A stretch of 64,000 nt of DNA from Spartobacteria bacterium (lineage in GTDB: Bacteria; Verrucomicrobiota; Verrucomicrobiia; Chthoniobacterales; UBA10450). Below the pieces are notes generated by a model that saw only the letters and a list, made by a program, of their open reading frames with translations, ran no database searches and was not told the DNA's origin. This document shows positions 19,534-30,722 of the stretch, piece after piece (position 1 is the stretch's first letter; every line of letters begins with the position of its first letter). Location of the stretch: positions 1-64,000 of the forward strand of contig PNAA01000025.1 in the NCBI GenBank assembly GCA_003169975.1, given 5' to 3'. The position numbers were made by a program, and so were the translations under genes.

Positions 19534-20384
19534 CCTATTCCGGTCTGCCGTTGTTGCTGGCGGACCTTTTGTACGTGCCGAGTGATTCACTTATTCTGCA
19601 AAGCTATCACGCGCGCGAACGGCGCGAGCCGTTGAACGGCGACGGCTTTGGCGTCGGCTGGTATGTGCCGGAGATCGATTCGACGCCCTGCATTGTGCGA
19701 TCGATCACGCCGGCCTGGTCGAGCAGTAATCTGCGACATCTGTCCTTCAAAACGCGAGCCTCCTCCCTCTTTGCGCATGTGCGCGCTGCCAGTCCGGGCA
19801 TGGCAGTGACGGAATCAAATGCGCACCCCTTTAACTGCGGTCGCTTCATGTGGATGCACAATGGCGCGGTCGCAGGCTTTCATCGCATCAAGCGAAAGCT
19901 CCGCCATGGTCTCAGGGACAAGTTTTACGACATGATTGAGGGCACGACGGACTCCGAACATGCGTTTGCGCTTTTCCTGAACGAATTGCCCAACCTCGAT
20001 GACGTGGACAGCGCGGAGATGAGGAAGACGCTGGTCTGGACCATCGGTCGACTTAACGAGCTGACTCGCGAGGCCGGTATCACGGCTCCCTCCTACTACA
20101 ACTTCGCCGTGACGAACGGTGAAGCCATCGTCGTCTCGCGTTACTGTTCTGACCCGGACACTCAGGGCGCCTCGCTGCATTACGCGCACGGTGATTGTTT
20201 GGAAACGTTGCCTGACGGCACGTGCGATATCCATTCGGTGCCGCCGAACGAAAAGGCCTCCGCAGTGATTGTGGCGAGTGAAAAATTAACCGATGAAAGA
20301 TCCGAATGGTACGACGTTCCTAACAACCACACCGTGACGGTGTTTCCCGATCTGACCGTGAAGCTGGAAAGGATCGAGTGCTAA
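19518..20384 (+). CDS. Class II glutamine amidotransferase (YafJ/EgtC-like)
   Basis: An N-terminal-nucleophile amidotransferase-type protein of 288 residues. It begins MCRFVAYSG, placing the catalytic Cys at position 2 after Met removal. Further features are NGDGFGVGWY, AHVRAAS, the SNAHPF segment and MHNGAVAGF, all typical of class II domains. No synthase domain is fused. Homologues include YafJ and the ergothioneine protein EgtC; no egt genes are nearby, so the substrate is open. The start overlaps the esterase end by 16 bases. It is the last gene before the ATPase operon. Confidence 0.87.
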   Translation: MCRFVAYSGLPLLLADLLYVPSDSLILQSYHARERREPLNGDGFGVGWYVPEIDSTPCIVRSITPAWSSSNLRHLSFKTRASSLFAHVRAASPGMAVTESNAHPFNCGRFMWMHNGAVAGFHRIKRKLRHGLRDKFYDMIEGTTDSEHAFALFLNELPNLDDVDSAEMRKTLVWTIGRLNELTREAGITAPSYYNFAVTNGEAIVVSRYCSDPDTQGASLHYAHGDCLETLPDGTCDIHSVPPNEKASAVIVASEKLTDERSEWYDVPNNHTVTVFPDLTVKLERIEC

Positions 20385-20442
20385 AGTCGTGACCGACCGA
20401 AGCAATGGATTGCCAATCTCCCTGAGGGTGCGTTCAAGATAA

Positions 20443-22295
<1,853 letters not shown>

Positions 22296-22303
<8 letters not shown>

Positions 22304-22631
22304 CGAGCCCGACCGACCAACGAAAGCCGTGTCGGACTTTGCCGGGGAGATCGGCGTAAGGGCGGCGCGCAAACTCAAAGCACGGCGTCATCCAAAGCCC
22401 GGCGTCTGGTTAGGCCTGGGTATGATGGGGCTGATCGGCTGGTCCGTGGTCGTTCCGACTTTACTGGGCGCGGCGCTCGGTATCTGGTTGGATAAACACC
22501 ATCGCGGCACTCATTCCTGGACGCTCGCTCTGTTGGTGGCCGGGCTCACGATCGGCTGCTTGAACGCGTGGCATTGGGTCGCCAAGGAAGAGAAGGCGAT
22601 GCAGGACGACGAGGAGCCTAACGATGAATGA
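22296..22631 (+). CDS. atpQ: N-type ATPase accessory membrane protein AtpQ
   Basis: A 111-residue membrane protein with two predicted helices (about residues 38-62 and 71-92) and charged ends, the form of AtpI/AtpQ proteins. AtpQ is one of two extra genes found only in N-ATPase operons and is thought to aid membrane assembly or cation handling. The helix 2 region begins GIWLDKHHRGTHSWTLALL. A CCTAACGA copy at 22617 encodes the PND just before its stop. It overlaps both neighbours by eight bases. Confidence 0.85.
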
Positions 22632-22938
22632 AATGCCGTCTTTGCTGTTCGCGGGAGTGGCCGGTCTTTTGCTCGGCGCGATCTTCTTCGGCGGCCTTTG
22701 GTGGACGGTGCGCAAAGGACTCTCCTTGAAACAACCCGCGCTTTGGTTTCTCGGCAGCCTGCTCCTGCGGATGGGTATTGTCCTCGCCGGATTTTACTTC
22801 GTCGGCCACGGAGATTGGAAGCGGCTCCTGGCCTGCCTGCTCGGATTCGTCATCGCGCGTTTCGTTGTGACATGGCTCACGCGCGTCCCCGTCGAAGACT
22901 GCAACACCCGCGCACCGGAGACCAGTCATGCGCCTTAG
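22624..22938 (+). CDS. atpR: N-type ATPase accessory membrane protein AtpR
   Basis: A 104-residue protein with three predicted membrane helices (about 5-27, 38-60 and 65-85). AtpR is the second N-ATPase-specific subunit. Conserved polar and charged residues sit within helices, for example the arginine in SLLLRMGIVL and in GFVIARFVV, which have been proposed to interact with the c-subunit carboxylates. Overlaps atpQ and atpB (11 bases). Confidence 0.85.
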   Translation: MNEMPSLLFAGVAGLLLGAIFFGGLWWTVRKGLSLKQPALWFLGSLLLRMGIVLAGFYFVGHGDWKRLLACLLGFVIARFVVTWLTRVPVEDCNTRAPETSHAP

Positions 22939-23623
22939 TCCCGATCAGATGATTTTCTGGCAGCATGGGTTTTTCAAAATCAACGGCACCCTTGTGTTTA
23001 CGTGGGCGCTGATGTTCGTGCTGGCCGTCGGCTCAAAACTCATCACCCGCAATCTTTCCACGGAATTGAAACGCTCTCGCTGGCAGAACCTACTGGAAAT
23101 CATCGTCACCGGGATTGAGAGACAAATCGCCGATGTGGGCCTGCGTCACCCGAAGAAGTATCTCGGTTTTTTGGGCACGCTTTTCCTGTTCCTTGGCCTG
23201 GCCAGCATCTGCACCATCATTCCCGGCTACGAACCGCCGACGGCTTCGCTCTCGACCACGGCTGCCCTCGCGCTTTGCGTCTTTGTCGCCGTGCCATTGT
23301 TTGGCATCGAAGAGCAGGGACTGGGAGGCTACTTCAGATCCTACACGCAGCCGACCATCATCATGCTACCGTTCAACATCATCAGTGAGCTTTCGCGCAC
23401 CCTTGCTCTGTCCGTCCGTCTCTTTGGTAACATGATGAGCGGAGTGATGATCATCGGGATTCTGCTCACCATCACGCCGTTCATTTTCCCGATCGTCATG
23501 ACGGCGCTCGGTCTCCTCACCGGCATGGTGCAAGCCTACATCTTCAGCATCCTAGCCACGGTTTACATCGCGGCCGCCACGCGCACGCGCGAGCCCAAGC
23601 CTGAGCCAGCCCCAATCACTTGA
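22928..23623 (+). CDS. atpB: N-type ATPase subunit a
   Basis: Membrane stator subunit forming the ion half-channels; 231 residues. About five helices are visible. The essential stator arginine is in LALSVRLFGNMMSG (Arg about residue 163), followed by the last helix pair with the conserved Gln in GMVQAYIFSILATVY. The short C-terminal tail is charged. Its start overlaps atpR. The next gene, atpE, follows after 30 bases with its own AAGGA ribosome site, suggesting raised translation of the multi-copy c subunit. Confidence 0.92.
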   Translation: MRLSPDQMIFWQHGFFKINGTLVFTWALMFVLAVGSKLITRNLSTELKRSRWQNLLEIIVTGIERQIADVGLRHPKKYLGFLGTLFLFLGLASICTIIPGYEPPTASLSTTAALALCVFVAVPLFGIEEQGLGGYFRSYTQPTIIMLPFNIISELSRTLALSVRLFGNMMSGVMIIGILLTITPFIFPIVMTALGLLTGMVQAYIFSILATVYIAAATRTREPKPEPAPIT

Positions 23624-23641
23624 AGTAATAAACCAACCAAC

Positions 23642-23653
23642 AAAGGACACACC
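23642..23653 (+). promoter_or_regulatory. Ribosome-binding site of atpE
   Basis: AAAGGA ends seven bases before the atpE ATG. It is one of the clearest Shine-Dalgarno sites in the operon, where most other starts rely on overlap with the previous gene. This fits the need for many c subunits per complex. Confidence 0.6.
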
Positions 23654-23935
23654 ATGGATAACATGACTCTCATTGCCGTTGCCTCGATCGTCACCGCCGG
23701 CCTCACGACCGGTGTGGGATGCATGATGCCGGCTCTCGGCGAAGGGCGATCGGTCGCGACCGCGCTCACCGCACTGGCACAGCAGCCCGATGCCTCCGCC
23801 ACAATCACGCGCACTCTCTTTGTCGGCCTCGCCATGATCGAGTCCACCGCCATCTACTGCTTCGTGGTTTCGATGATTCTGATCTTCGCGAATCCGTTCT
23901 GGAATCACGTCATCGCGCAGGCGGCCGGAAAGTAA
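23654..23935 (+). CDS. atpE: N-type ATPase subunit c with Na+-type ligands
   Basis: Rotor-ring proteolipid of 93 residues with two long helices. Helix 2 carries the ion carboxylate Glu63 within IESTAIY; the E-S-T-x-x-Y arrangement (Glu63, Ser64, Thr65, Tyr68) matches the sodium ligands known from Ilyobacter tartaricus c subunit. Helix 1 has Glu30 in ALGEG at the position of the Ilyobacter Gln32, giving the double-carboxylate pattern reported for N-ATPase c subunits. I therefore infer Na+ coupling; H+ coupling cannot be excluded from sequence alone. Confidence 0.93.
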   Translation: MDNMTLIAVASIVTAGLTTGVGCMMPALGEGRSVATALTALAQQPDASATITRTLFVGLAMIESTAIYCFVVSMILIFANPFWNHVIAQAAGK

Positions 23936-23938
23936 TCC

Positions 23939-24748
23939 ATGCTCATCGACTGGTTCACCGTCGGGGCACAGGCGCTCAACTTCCTCATCCTCGTCTGGTT
24001 GTTGAGGCGCTTTCTTTACAAGCCAATCCTCAACGCGATCGACGCGCGCGAGAAGAAGATCGCCACAGAACTCGCCGATGCCGCCGCGAAGAAGGCCGAA
24101 GCCAAAAAAGAGCGCGACGATTTCCAGCACAAGAACGACGAGTTCGACCAGCAGCGCGCCGCGCTCCTGACCAAAGCAACCGACGACGCGAAAGCCGAAC
24201 GCGAGCGGCTCCTCGACGAAGCGCGCAAAGCCGCCGACGCGTTGAGCGCGAAGCGAGGCGAGACCCTACGAAACGACGCGCAGCACTTGAGCCAGGCCAT
24301 CAGTCGCCGAACGCAGGAGGAAGTATTTGCCATTACACGAAAGACGCTGGCCGATCTCGCCACGGCCAGCCTCGAAGAGCGGGCGGGCGACGTTTTCCTG
24401 GAACGCCTGCAAGCGCTGGACGCAAAGACGAAAGCGAGCCTCGGCGAAGCTCTCAAGACGGCGTCCGAACCCGCAGTCGTGCGGAGCGCGTTCGATCTCC
24501 CCGCCGAGCAACAAGCCGCCATTCAAAAGACGCTCAACGAAACCTTCTCGGCCGATATCAAACTCCGGTTTGAAACCGCGCCCGACTTGGTCAGCGGCAT
24601 CGAACTCACCGCGAACGGACAAAAGTTGGCGTGGAGCATCGCCGATTACCTCGCGGGTTTGGAACATGGTGTCGCCGAACTTTTGAAAGCGAAGGACCAG
24701 CCGAAGCCGCAGCCTAACGAGCAAAAGCCAGTCGCGAAAAGTAAATGA
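23939..24748 (+). CDS. atpF: N-type ATPase subunit b, possibly with delta-like C-terminus
   Basis: Peripheral stalk subunit, 269 residues, much longer than the ~160 of ordinary b. It has one N-terminal membrane helix (about 5-25), a long charged coiled coil (about 35-150), and then a C-terminal region (about 160-250) with [17 protein letters not shown] and [18 protein letters not shown]. That last part recalls the C-terminal beta-hairpin region of delta/OSCP (PELIGGI...G). No separate atpH gene is in the operon, so I infer that the delta role is fused here. The gene starts three bases after atpE. The CCTAACGA at 24713 codes Pro-Asn. Confidence 0.88.
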   Translation: MLIDWFTVGAQALNFLILVWLLRRFLYKPILNAIDAREKKIATELADAAAKKAEAKKERDDFQHKNDEFDQQRAALLTKATDDAKAERERLLDEARKAADALSAKRGETLRNDAQHLSQAISRRTQEEVFAITRKTLADLATASLEERAGDVFLERLQALDAKTKASLGEALKTASEPAVVRSAFDLPAEQQAAIQKTLNETFSADIKLRFETAPDLVSGIELTANGQKLAWSIADYLAGLEHGVAELLKAKDQPKPQPNEQKPVAKSK

Positions 24749-26304
24749 ACGCGGCGCCGGAGAGTCTGCAGAGCGTCTTCGATCGCACGTTCGCGGGAAT
24801 CGATCAGGCACGGGAAGCGTTCGCGCCGCAACTGACGACGCATGAAGTCGGCACCATCATCAGCGTCTCTACCGGCATCGCACGCGTCGCCGGTCTTCCC
24901 AATGCGGGCTTTGAGGAACTGCTCAAATTCCCTGGCGATCTTTTCGGGATCGCGTTCAACGTGGATGAGGAGGAAATCGGCGTCGTTCTGCTCGGCGAAT
25001 ATCAGGGCCTGCACGCGGGCGATGAAGTGCAACGCACCGGGCGAGTCATGGATGTCGCGGTGGGCGAAGGGTTGCTCGGGCGCGTGATCGATCCGCTTGG
25101 TCGAGCGCTCGATGGCAATGGGCCCGTGGCAGCGAGCGAACGTTCGCCGATCGAGCGGCCCGCGGCACCGATCATGGATCGCGCGCCGGTTACGGTACCG
25201 CTCCAGACTGGGTTGAAAGTGATCGACGCGCTCATTCCGATCGGGCGCGGACAGCGCGAGTTGATTTTGGGTGATCGCCGGACGGGCAAGACCGCGATCG
25301 CGATCGACACCATCCTTAACCAGCGCGGCCGCGATGTCGTCTGTGTTTATTGCGCCATTGGTCAGCGCGCGTCGGCGGTCGCCAAAGCTGTGGCTGGTTT
25401 GCGCGCGAAGGGCGCGATGGATTACACCGTCGTGGTCGTGACCGAGGGGGACGATCCGCCTGGGCTCGCTTACATCGCGCCTTACGCCGCGACCAGCATC
25501 GCGGAACATTTCATGGAAAAGGGCCGCGACGTGCTCATCGTTTACGATGATCTCACGCATCACGCCCGCGCTTATCGCGAGCTCTCGTTATTGCTCCGCC
25601 GGCCGCCCGGGCGCGAAGCTTTTCCCGGCGACATCTTTTACATCCACTCGCGGCTGCTCGAGCGCGCCACGCATTTGCGCAAGGAACTCGGCGGCGGCTC
25701 GCTCACCGCGTTGCCGATCATCGAGACCGAGGCGCAAAATATTTCCGCTTACATTCCGACCAATCTGATCTCGATCACCGACGGTCAGATTTATCTTTCG
25801 CCGTCGCTCTTTGAACTGGGCGTACTGCCGGCGGTCGATGTCGGCAAATCCGTCTCGCGCGTCGGCGGCAAAGCGCAGTTGGCGGCCTACCGCGCGGTGA
25901 CCGGCGACCTCAAACTCGCCTACGCGCAGTTCGAGGAACGCGAAAGCTTTTCCCGTTTCGGCGCGCGGCTGGATGAAGAAGCGCGCAAGATCATCGATCA
26001 CGGCCGGCGTATCCGCGCCTGTCTCGAGCAACCGGAATTCGCTCCGGTTCCAGTGGTCGAACAGATCGCCGTGCTCCTGGCGTTGAGCGCGAAACTCTTC
26101 GACGACGTGCCGCTCGAACGGATGAAAGAAGCCGAGCAGGCGTTGCGCGAAGCGGCCGCGAAGATCCCGGCGGAAGTGATCGAGCGGTTGAATACTGCCG
26201 ACAAGCTGAGCGACGAGGATCGCAAAACGATCACGGACATCGCGCAACAGGCGCTCGTCACTTCTCATCCCAAGCCCAAGCCGGCGGACAAGGAAAAGAC
26301 ATGA
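24745..26304 (+). CDS. atpA: N-type ATPase subunit alpha
   Basis: Non-catalytic nucleotide-binding F1 subunit, 519 residues. The Walker A loop [15 protein letters not shown] is present (about residues 175-189). So are the [16 protein letters not shown] segment, the [34 protein letters not shown] region and the conserved [10 protein letters not shown]. The tail has Lys/Pro repeats. ATGA overlaps on both sides couple it to atpF and atpG. Confidence 0.96.
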   Translation: MNAAPESLQSVFDRTFAGIDQAREAFAPQLTTHEVGTIISVSTGIARVAGLPNAGFEELLKFPGDLFGIAFNVDEEEIGVVLLGEYQGLHAGDEVQRTGRVMDVAVGEGLLGRVIDPLGRALDGNGPVAASERSPIERPAAPIMDRAPVTVPLQTGLKVIDALIPIGRGQRELILGDRRTGKTAIAIDTILNQRGRDVVCVYCAIGQRASAVAKAVAGLRAKGAMDYTVVVVTEGDDPPGLAYIAPYAATSIAEHFMEKGRDVLIVYDDLTHHARAYRELSLLLRRPPGREAFPGDIFYIHSRLLERATHLRKELGGGSLTALPIIETEAQNISAYIPTNLISITDGQIYLSPSLFELGVLPAVDVGKSVSRVGGKAQLAAYRAVTGDLKLAYAQFEERESFSRFGARLDEEARKIIDHGRRIRACLEQPEFAPVPVVEQIAVLLALSAKLFDDVPLERMKEAEQALREAAAKIPAEVIERLNTADKLSDEDRKTITDIAQQALVTSHPKPKPADKEKT

Positions 26305-27218
26305 GCAATACGACGGAGAGTTTGCGCCAAAAGATCGAGAGCGCCGGTGATCTTCAATCCGTCGTGCGGACCATGAAAGCTTTGGCCGCGTCGAGCATCG
26401 GCCAATATGAAAGATCGGTGAAGTCGTTAGGTGATTATTATCGCACGGTGGAATTGGGCCTAAGCGTCTGCTTTCGCGCGGCTGGTTCCTCAGCATTGCT
26501 GACTGGATCGACCAAACGTCCGGACGCAGATGCAATCGCCGCGGTCGTCTTCGGCTCCGATCAAGGATTAGTCGGCCAGTTCAATGATGTCGTGACCGAT
26601 CACGCGATTAAGGCCCTGGCTGCCCTAACGAATAAACCGCAAGTCTGGGCCGTCGGCGACCGCGTGCATGCGCGTCTGAAAGACGCGGGGCTGACCCCGG
26701 TCGGGCTTTTTTCCGTGCCGAACTCCATCAAAGCCATCACGCCGCTCGTCGGGAAAATTCTCGTCGAGCACGAGACGCATCATGGGAGGAATGAAGTCAC
26801 CGAGCTTCACCTATTCTACAACCGCCCCACCACTGGAGCGGGCTACGAGCCGGTCAGTCAGCGCCTGTTGCCTTTGGACGAAACCTGGCGCCGCAAGCTG
26901 GCTGAGATCCAGTGGCCGGCGAAGAACCTCCCCGAGGTCATTGGCAGCAGTACCGCGACATTACGCGCCCTCATTCGCGAGTATCTCTTCGTTTCGATCT
27001 TCCGCGCCTGCGCCGAATCGCTCGCGAGCGAAAACGCCAGCCGCCTCGCCGCGATGCAGCGCGCCGACAAAAACATCGACGAGTTACTGGTCAAGCTGCA
27101 CAGCACCTTCCACCAATTGCGCCAAAGCAGCATCGACGAGGAACTCTTCGATGTTATCTCCGGCTTCGACGCGTTGGCGAACACACCTAAGGCTGCGGCG
27201 CGGAAAGAAACGAAATGA
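26301..27218 (+). CDS. atpG: N-type ATPase subunit gamma
   Basis: Central rotor shaft, 305 residues. It opens [25 protein letters not shown], the divergent N-terminal helix typical of N-ATPase gamma, has the core [13 protein letters not shown] (the G.CG-type rotor segment), and ends with the coiled-coil helix [17 protein letters not shown]. Two motif copies (26424, 26624) are coded as SLG and LT. Its stop overlaps the start of outer-membrane-protein copy B, an unexpected coupling of a barrel-like gene to an ATPase operon. Confidence 0.92.
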   Translation: MSNTTESLRQKIESAGDLQSVVRTMKALAASSIGQYERSVKSLGDYYRTVELGLSVCFRAAGSSALLTGSTKRPDADAIAAVVFGSDQGLVGQFNDVVTDHAIKALAALTNKPQVWAVGDRVHARLKDAGLTPVGLFSVPNSIKAITPLVGKILVEHETHHGRNEVTELHLFYNRPTTGAGYEPVSQRLLPLDETWRRKLAEIQWPAKNLPEVIGSSTATLRALIREYLFVSIFRACAESLASENASRLAAMQRADKNIDELLVKLHSTFHQLRQSSIDEELFDVISGFDALANTPKAAARKETK

Positions 27219-27982
27219 ATCGGTGCCGTCCTCGCGTGCGCAACATCTTCAGAACCATCTTGCGTGCTCTTTGTCTGAACCTGGTTTTGACGACTTACTC
27301 CTTCGCCGGCCCGCCGTTTTTGACCGACGATCCGGAGCCGGTGGATCTTCGTCATTGGGAAGCCTATTTGTTTACCTCCGGCATGACTTCCAGCAGCGGG
27401 AGTTATGGCATCGCGGGACCCGCGGTCGAACTGAATTACGGGGCGTTCCCCGATACACAGTTGCACTTGATCGTGCCGCTCACATCGGTTGATGGCCCTG
27501 GGATGCCGGCCGCTTTCGGCCTGGGCGACATGGAGCTGGGCGTCAAGTATCGCTTCGTGCATGAGACTAACGAATGGCCGCAAATCGGGATCTTTCCGAT
27601 GGCCGAGTTACCGACGGGCGATGAGAGTCGCGGGCTGGGCAATGGGCGGACGTGGTTTCGCTTGCCCTTGTGGGTGCAGAAAAGCTGGGGCCCGTGGACG
27701 ACTTATGGCGGCGGAGGCGCGGTGGTCAATCCCGCGCCGGGCCAGCGTGACTATCCTTTTGGCGGCTGGCTCGTCCAGCGGAACCTTGGCAAACACCTCA
27801 CGCTCGGCGGCGAAATTTTTGCGCAAGGCGCGGACACGCCTAACGACAAGGGATTTGGCGCGCTGAATTTCGGCGGCTCCTACAATGTGAACGAGCATTT
27901 CAGCCTGCTCTTCAGCGCCGGCCACAGTGTCGCCGGCGACAACCACACGCTTTGGTATTTCGGGCTTTACGAGACCTGGTAG
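27215..27982 (+). CDS. Outer-membrane beta-barrel-like protein, copy B
   Basis: Paralogue of the gene at 2320-3090 (255 residues, nearly identical apart from the first ~30 residues and scattered substitutions). Signal-like N-terminus ends at SFAGPPF; the protein ends in Trp. The start overlaps the atpG stop (ATGA). Compared with copy A, the stretch coding T-N-N-D-K in A is T-P-N-D-K in B, and in B it contains an exact CCTAACGA (27839-27846) that A lacks. A and B lie in the same orientation about 24 kb apart and could recombine. Function unknown. Confidence 0.7.
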   Translation: MNRCRPRVRNIFRTILRALCLNLVLTTYSFAGPPFLTDDPEPVDLRHWEAYLFTSGMTSSSGSYGIAGPAVELNYGAFPDTQLHLIVPLTSVDGPGMPAAFGLGDMELGVKYRFVHETNEWPQIGIFPMAELPTGDESRGLGNGRTWFRLPLWVQKSWGPWTTYGGGGAVVNPAPGQRDYPFGGWLVQRNLGKHLTLGGEIFAQGADTPNDKGFGALNFGGSYNVNEHFSLLFSAGHSVAGDNHTLWYFGLYETW

Positions 27983-28039
27983 GGAGGCATGAACAAACTT
28001 CCCGGGGAATACGCCGCTCCGCAGGCAGGTTGACGCGTG

Positions 28040-29281
28040 ATGAACATTCCCTCTTCAGCGGCAACGGCGGTGCTGATCATTTTCGCGCTCACCTATCTCG
28101 GCATCGCGCTCGGGCATGTGCCGGGATTGAAACTCAATCGCACCGGCATCGCGCTCCTCGGCGCGATCGCGATCATCATTTTTTCCCGGATGCCAACGAC
28201 GAGTTTGGTCGGGCTCGTCAACTGGCCGACTATCCTGCTTTTGTTCGGCTTTTTCGTGATCTCGGCGCAACTGCGGCTCTCCGGTTTTTTCGGGCTGGTG
28301 GCGAATGCGATTGCCGCCCGGCTCGATAAGCCCGCGCGCTTTCTTTTCAGCCTGATGCTGGTGACCGCGGGACTGTCGGCGTTCTTGAATCACGACATCG
28401 TTTGCTTTGTCTTCGCGCCGGTCGTGGCCACCGCGTTGCTCCGCCGGCGAATCAATCCTGTCCCGTTTCTCATCGCGCTGGCCATCGCGAGCAACATCGG
28501 CGCGGCCGCCACCGTCGTCGGCAATCCGCAGGACATGTTAATCGCGCAGGTCGCGGGCCTGAGTTTCGGACCGTATGTGCTTTGGTGCATCGCGCCGGTC
28601 TTGTTCGCTCTCGCCTGTGCTTACGCGATCATCTGGGCGATGTCCCGTCACCACCTGGAATGCTCAGTGCCCGTGCCCGCGGATGGACAGCCGTCCGCGC
28701 AGCCGTTTAACCGCCATCACACGATCAAGGGACTGGTCATCCTGGTGTTGGTCATCGCGTTTTTCTTCACCCGGATACCGAAGGAAATCACTGCCCTGAC
28801 CGCCGCCGCGATTCATCTCGCGAGCCCAAAATTTCGCACCGAAGACATGCTCAAGCTGGTCGACTGGTCGATCCTCGTTCTGTTCATGGGGCTCTTCGTT
28901 GTGACGGGCGCATTCCAGGCCACGGGCTACAGCGATCACGCGGTGCAATGGCTGGCACACGCGGGATTGAACCTCCAATCGCCCTCCATCCTGGCGATCG
29001 TTACCGCGGCCCTTTCCAACCTGAGTAACAACTCCGCGGCGGTGCTGCTCCTGGTTAAGGTCGTCGATGTCACCAATCCGACGACGGCTTACGTGCTGGC
29101 GTTGGCCAACAGCTTTGGCGGCAACCTCATCATTATCGGCAGCGTTTCGAACATCATCGTCGTGCAACAGGCGCGCGAATTGGGGATCAAGATTTCCTTC
29201 CGCGACTTTGCCCGCCTCGGCGTGCCCGTGACGCTCGCCGCCCTCGCCGGCCTTCTCGCGTGGGTAGCTCTGACGACCTAG
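28040..29281 (+). CDS. Anion permease, citrate-transporter/ArsB-like (IT superfamily)
   Basis: An integral membrane protein of about 413 residues with 10 or more helices in two repeats. Features of the ion-transporter (CitMHS/ArsB/NhaD) superfamily are the helical-hairpin motifs ASNIGAAATVVGNPQDM (first repeat) and ALANSFGGNLIIIGSVSNI (second repeat), each with the Gly/Asn/Pro break used for substrate or Na+ binding. It has no recognisable ribosome site; GTG at 28037 is an alternative start. Substrate is unknown: dicarboxylate, arsenite, or Na+/H+ exchange are all possible. A sodium link would suit the nearby N-ATPase (inference). Confidence 0.8.
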   Translation: MNIPSSAATAVLIIFALTYLGIALGHVPGLKLNRTGIALLGAIAIIIFSRMPTTSLVGLVNWPTILLLFGFFVISAQLRLSGFFGLVANAIAARLDKPARFLFSLMLVTAGLSAFLNHDIVCFVFAPVVATALLRRRINPVPFLIALAIASNIGAAATVVGNPQDMLIAQVAGLSFGPYVLWCIAPVLFALACAYAIIWAMSRHHLECSVPVPADGQPSAQPFNRHHTIKGLVILVLVIAFFFTRIPKEITALTAAAIHLASPKFRTEDMLKLVDWSILVLFMGLFVVTGAFQATGYSDHAVQWLAHAGLNLQSPSILAIVTAALSNLSNNSAAVLLLVKVVDVTNPTTAYVLALANSFGGNLIIIGSVSNIIVVQQARELGIKISFRDFARLGVPVTLAALAGLLAWVALTT

Positions 29282-29311
29282 AGTGCCGAGGGCAAACCCG
29301 ACTTATCGCTT

Positions 29312-30148
29312 ATGAACTATGAAAGGGAATTTGGCGTTTCACCCGGCAGCCGCGTCCGGCTGAGGAAACTCGATCCGCAACAGACCGACAAGGACGAAGA
29401 CAAACACTCGGCGTCGCGCAAGGTCGCAAAGCTCCAGCAACGGATGGACGAGTTGCAGTTCCAGCTCTACGCCGAAAACAAACGTTCGCTGCTGATTTGC
29501 CTGCAGGCGCTCGATGCCGGCGGTAAGGACGGCGTCGTCCGTCATGTCATCGGCTCGATGAATCCGCAGGGCTGCCGCGTCACCAGCTTCAAGCAGCCGA
29601 ACTCGGAGGAGTTAGCGCACGATTTTTTATGGCGCGTCGAGCAGAAGACACCGCGGCGCGGCGAGGTCGTGATCTTTAACCGCTCGCACTACGAAGATGT
29701 GATCGTCGTCCGGGTGCACGATCTGGTTCCGAAACCGGTCTGGTCGCAGCGCTACGAGCAGATCAACGCCTTCGAGCGCCGCCTGATCACGAGCGGCACG
29801 CACATCCTGAAATTCTTCCTCCACATCAGCAAAGAGGAGCAGCTCGAACGTTTCAAGGACCGGCTCGACGATAAATCACGCTGGTGGAAGATCAGCGAGA
29901 GCGATTACTCAGAGCGCGAATACTGGAACGACTACGCGAGCGCCTACGAAGACGCGCTGAGCAAATGCAGCACGGCGGACGCGCCCTGGTATGTCATCCC
30001 GTCCGATCACAAATGGTTCCGCAACCTCGCCATCTCGCGGATCATCGCGGACAAGCTGGAAGCACTCCGCATCCAGGTCCCGAAGCCGACGGTGAACATC
30101 GCCGACATCCGAAAAAAATATCACGCGGCAGAAAGGGACGGCAAATAG
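29312..30148 (+). CDS. Polyphosphate kinase 2 family (PPK2, TIGR03709-like)
   Basis: Transfers phosphate between inorganic polyphosphate and nucleotides, usually making NDP or NTP from polyphosphate. The 278-residue single-domain protein has the Walker A loop LQALDAGGKDGVVRHVIG (about residues 68-85), SMNPQGCRVTSFKQP, the Walker B FNRSHYEDV and the lid arginines in RFKDRLDDKSRWWKISESD. The NPQGC.VTSFK and HDFLWR segments fit the polyphosphate:AMP/ADP phosphotransferase branch. It extends the energy-reserve theme of the upstream block. Confidence 0.92.
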   Translation: MNYEREFGVSPGSRVRLRKLDPQQTDKDEDKHSASRKVAKLQQRMDELQFQLYAENKRSLLICLQALDAGGKDGVVRHVIGSMNPQGCRVTSFKQPNSEELAHDFLWRVEQKTPRRGEVVIFNRSHYEDVIVVRVHDLVPKPVWSQRYEQINAFERRLITSGTHILKFFLHISKEEQLERFKDRLDDKSRWWKISESDYSEREYWNDYASAYEDALSKCSTADAPWYVIPSDHKWFRNLAISRIIADKLEALRIQVPKPTVNIADIRKKYHAAERDGK

Positions 30149-30211
30149 GGTGCTTGTGTGGGATGGTAGGAGGAGTTGCAACGCGACCCTGTTTCACCCT
30201 CAAAAAGGGAA

Positions 30212-30299
30212 CGGTGAGGGAGGGATTCGAACCCTCGGTACCCTTTTGGGGTACGGCGCTTTAGCAAAGCGCTGCTTTCGACCACTCAGCCACCTCACC
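30212..30299 (-). tRNA. tRNA-Ser (anticodon GCU)
   Basis: Reads on the reverse strand as a class II tRNA. The 7-bp acceptor stem GGTGAGG/CCTCACC, D-arm with GGCTGAGTGGTCGAAAGC, anticodon stem GCGCT/AGCGC around loop TTGCTAA, long variable arm GTACCCCAAAAGGGTACC and T-arm GAGGGTTCGAATCCCTC are all visible. Anticodon GCU decodes AGC and AGU serine codons. Discriminator base is G; the CCA end is not encoded. Confidence 0.95.
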
Positions 30300-30368
30300 T
30301 CCTCGGTCGTCGAAGTTGCGAGAATATCGAGATCGTTCCATGCTCGTCAACCTGTTGCACTCCTTCCC

Positions 30369-30722
30369 ATGCGGCTTCCTGCCTTCATTCTCTTGTTTCG
30401 CCTAACGATCATCGGCACAGCCGCCTTCTTGCTCTTCACCGGCGCGAGTTGCGCGCCCAGGGCGCAACCGACGGCGGGGCGGGCGGCCCCGACCAGGCCG
30501 GTGGTGATCGGCGAAGTCGCAGTCGTCGATGAGGAGAAAAAGTTCGTATTGATCGATCTCGATTCCAACCTCTACGTGCCCGCGCCGGGGACGACGCTCC
30601 GGGCGACGAACGCCTCGGGTGGGACGGCACATTTGCGGGCGTCACCGGAACAGAAAAGACCCTTCATCGCGGCTGACATCGTCGACGGCGACCCGGCGGT
30701 GGGCGACCAAGTGGAGCGATGA
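30369..30722 (+). CDS. Small secreted hypothetical protein
   Basis: A 117-residue protein with a signal peptide (hydrophobic about residues 5-25). It may be a lipoprotein, since the cleavage region reads TGASCAP, though the lipobox is imperfect. After a Pro/Ala-rich spacer the body (PVVIGEVAVVDEEKKFVLIDLDS) looks like a short beta domain. I do not recognise a family. The stop overlaps the moeA start (ATGA). An exact CCTAACGA (30401) lies in the signal-peptide codons as Leu-Thr. Confidence 0.6.
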   Translation: MRLPAFILLFRLTIIGTAAFLLFTGASCAPRAQPTAGRAAPTRPVVIGEVAVVDEEKKFVLIDLDSNLYVPAPGTTLRATNASGGTAHLRASPEQKRPFIAADIVDGDPAVGDQVER

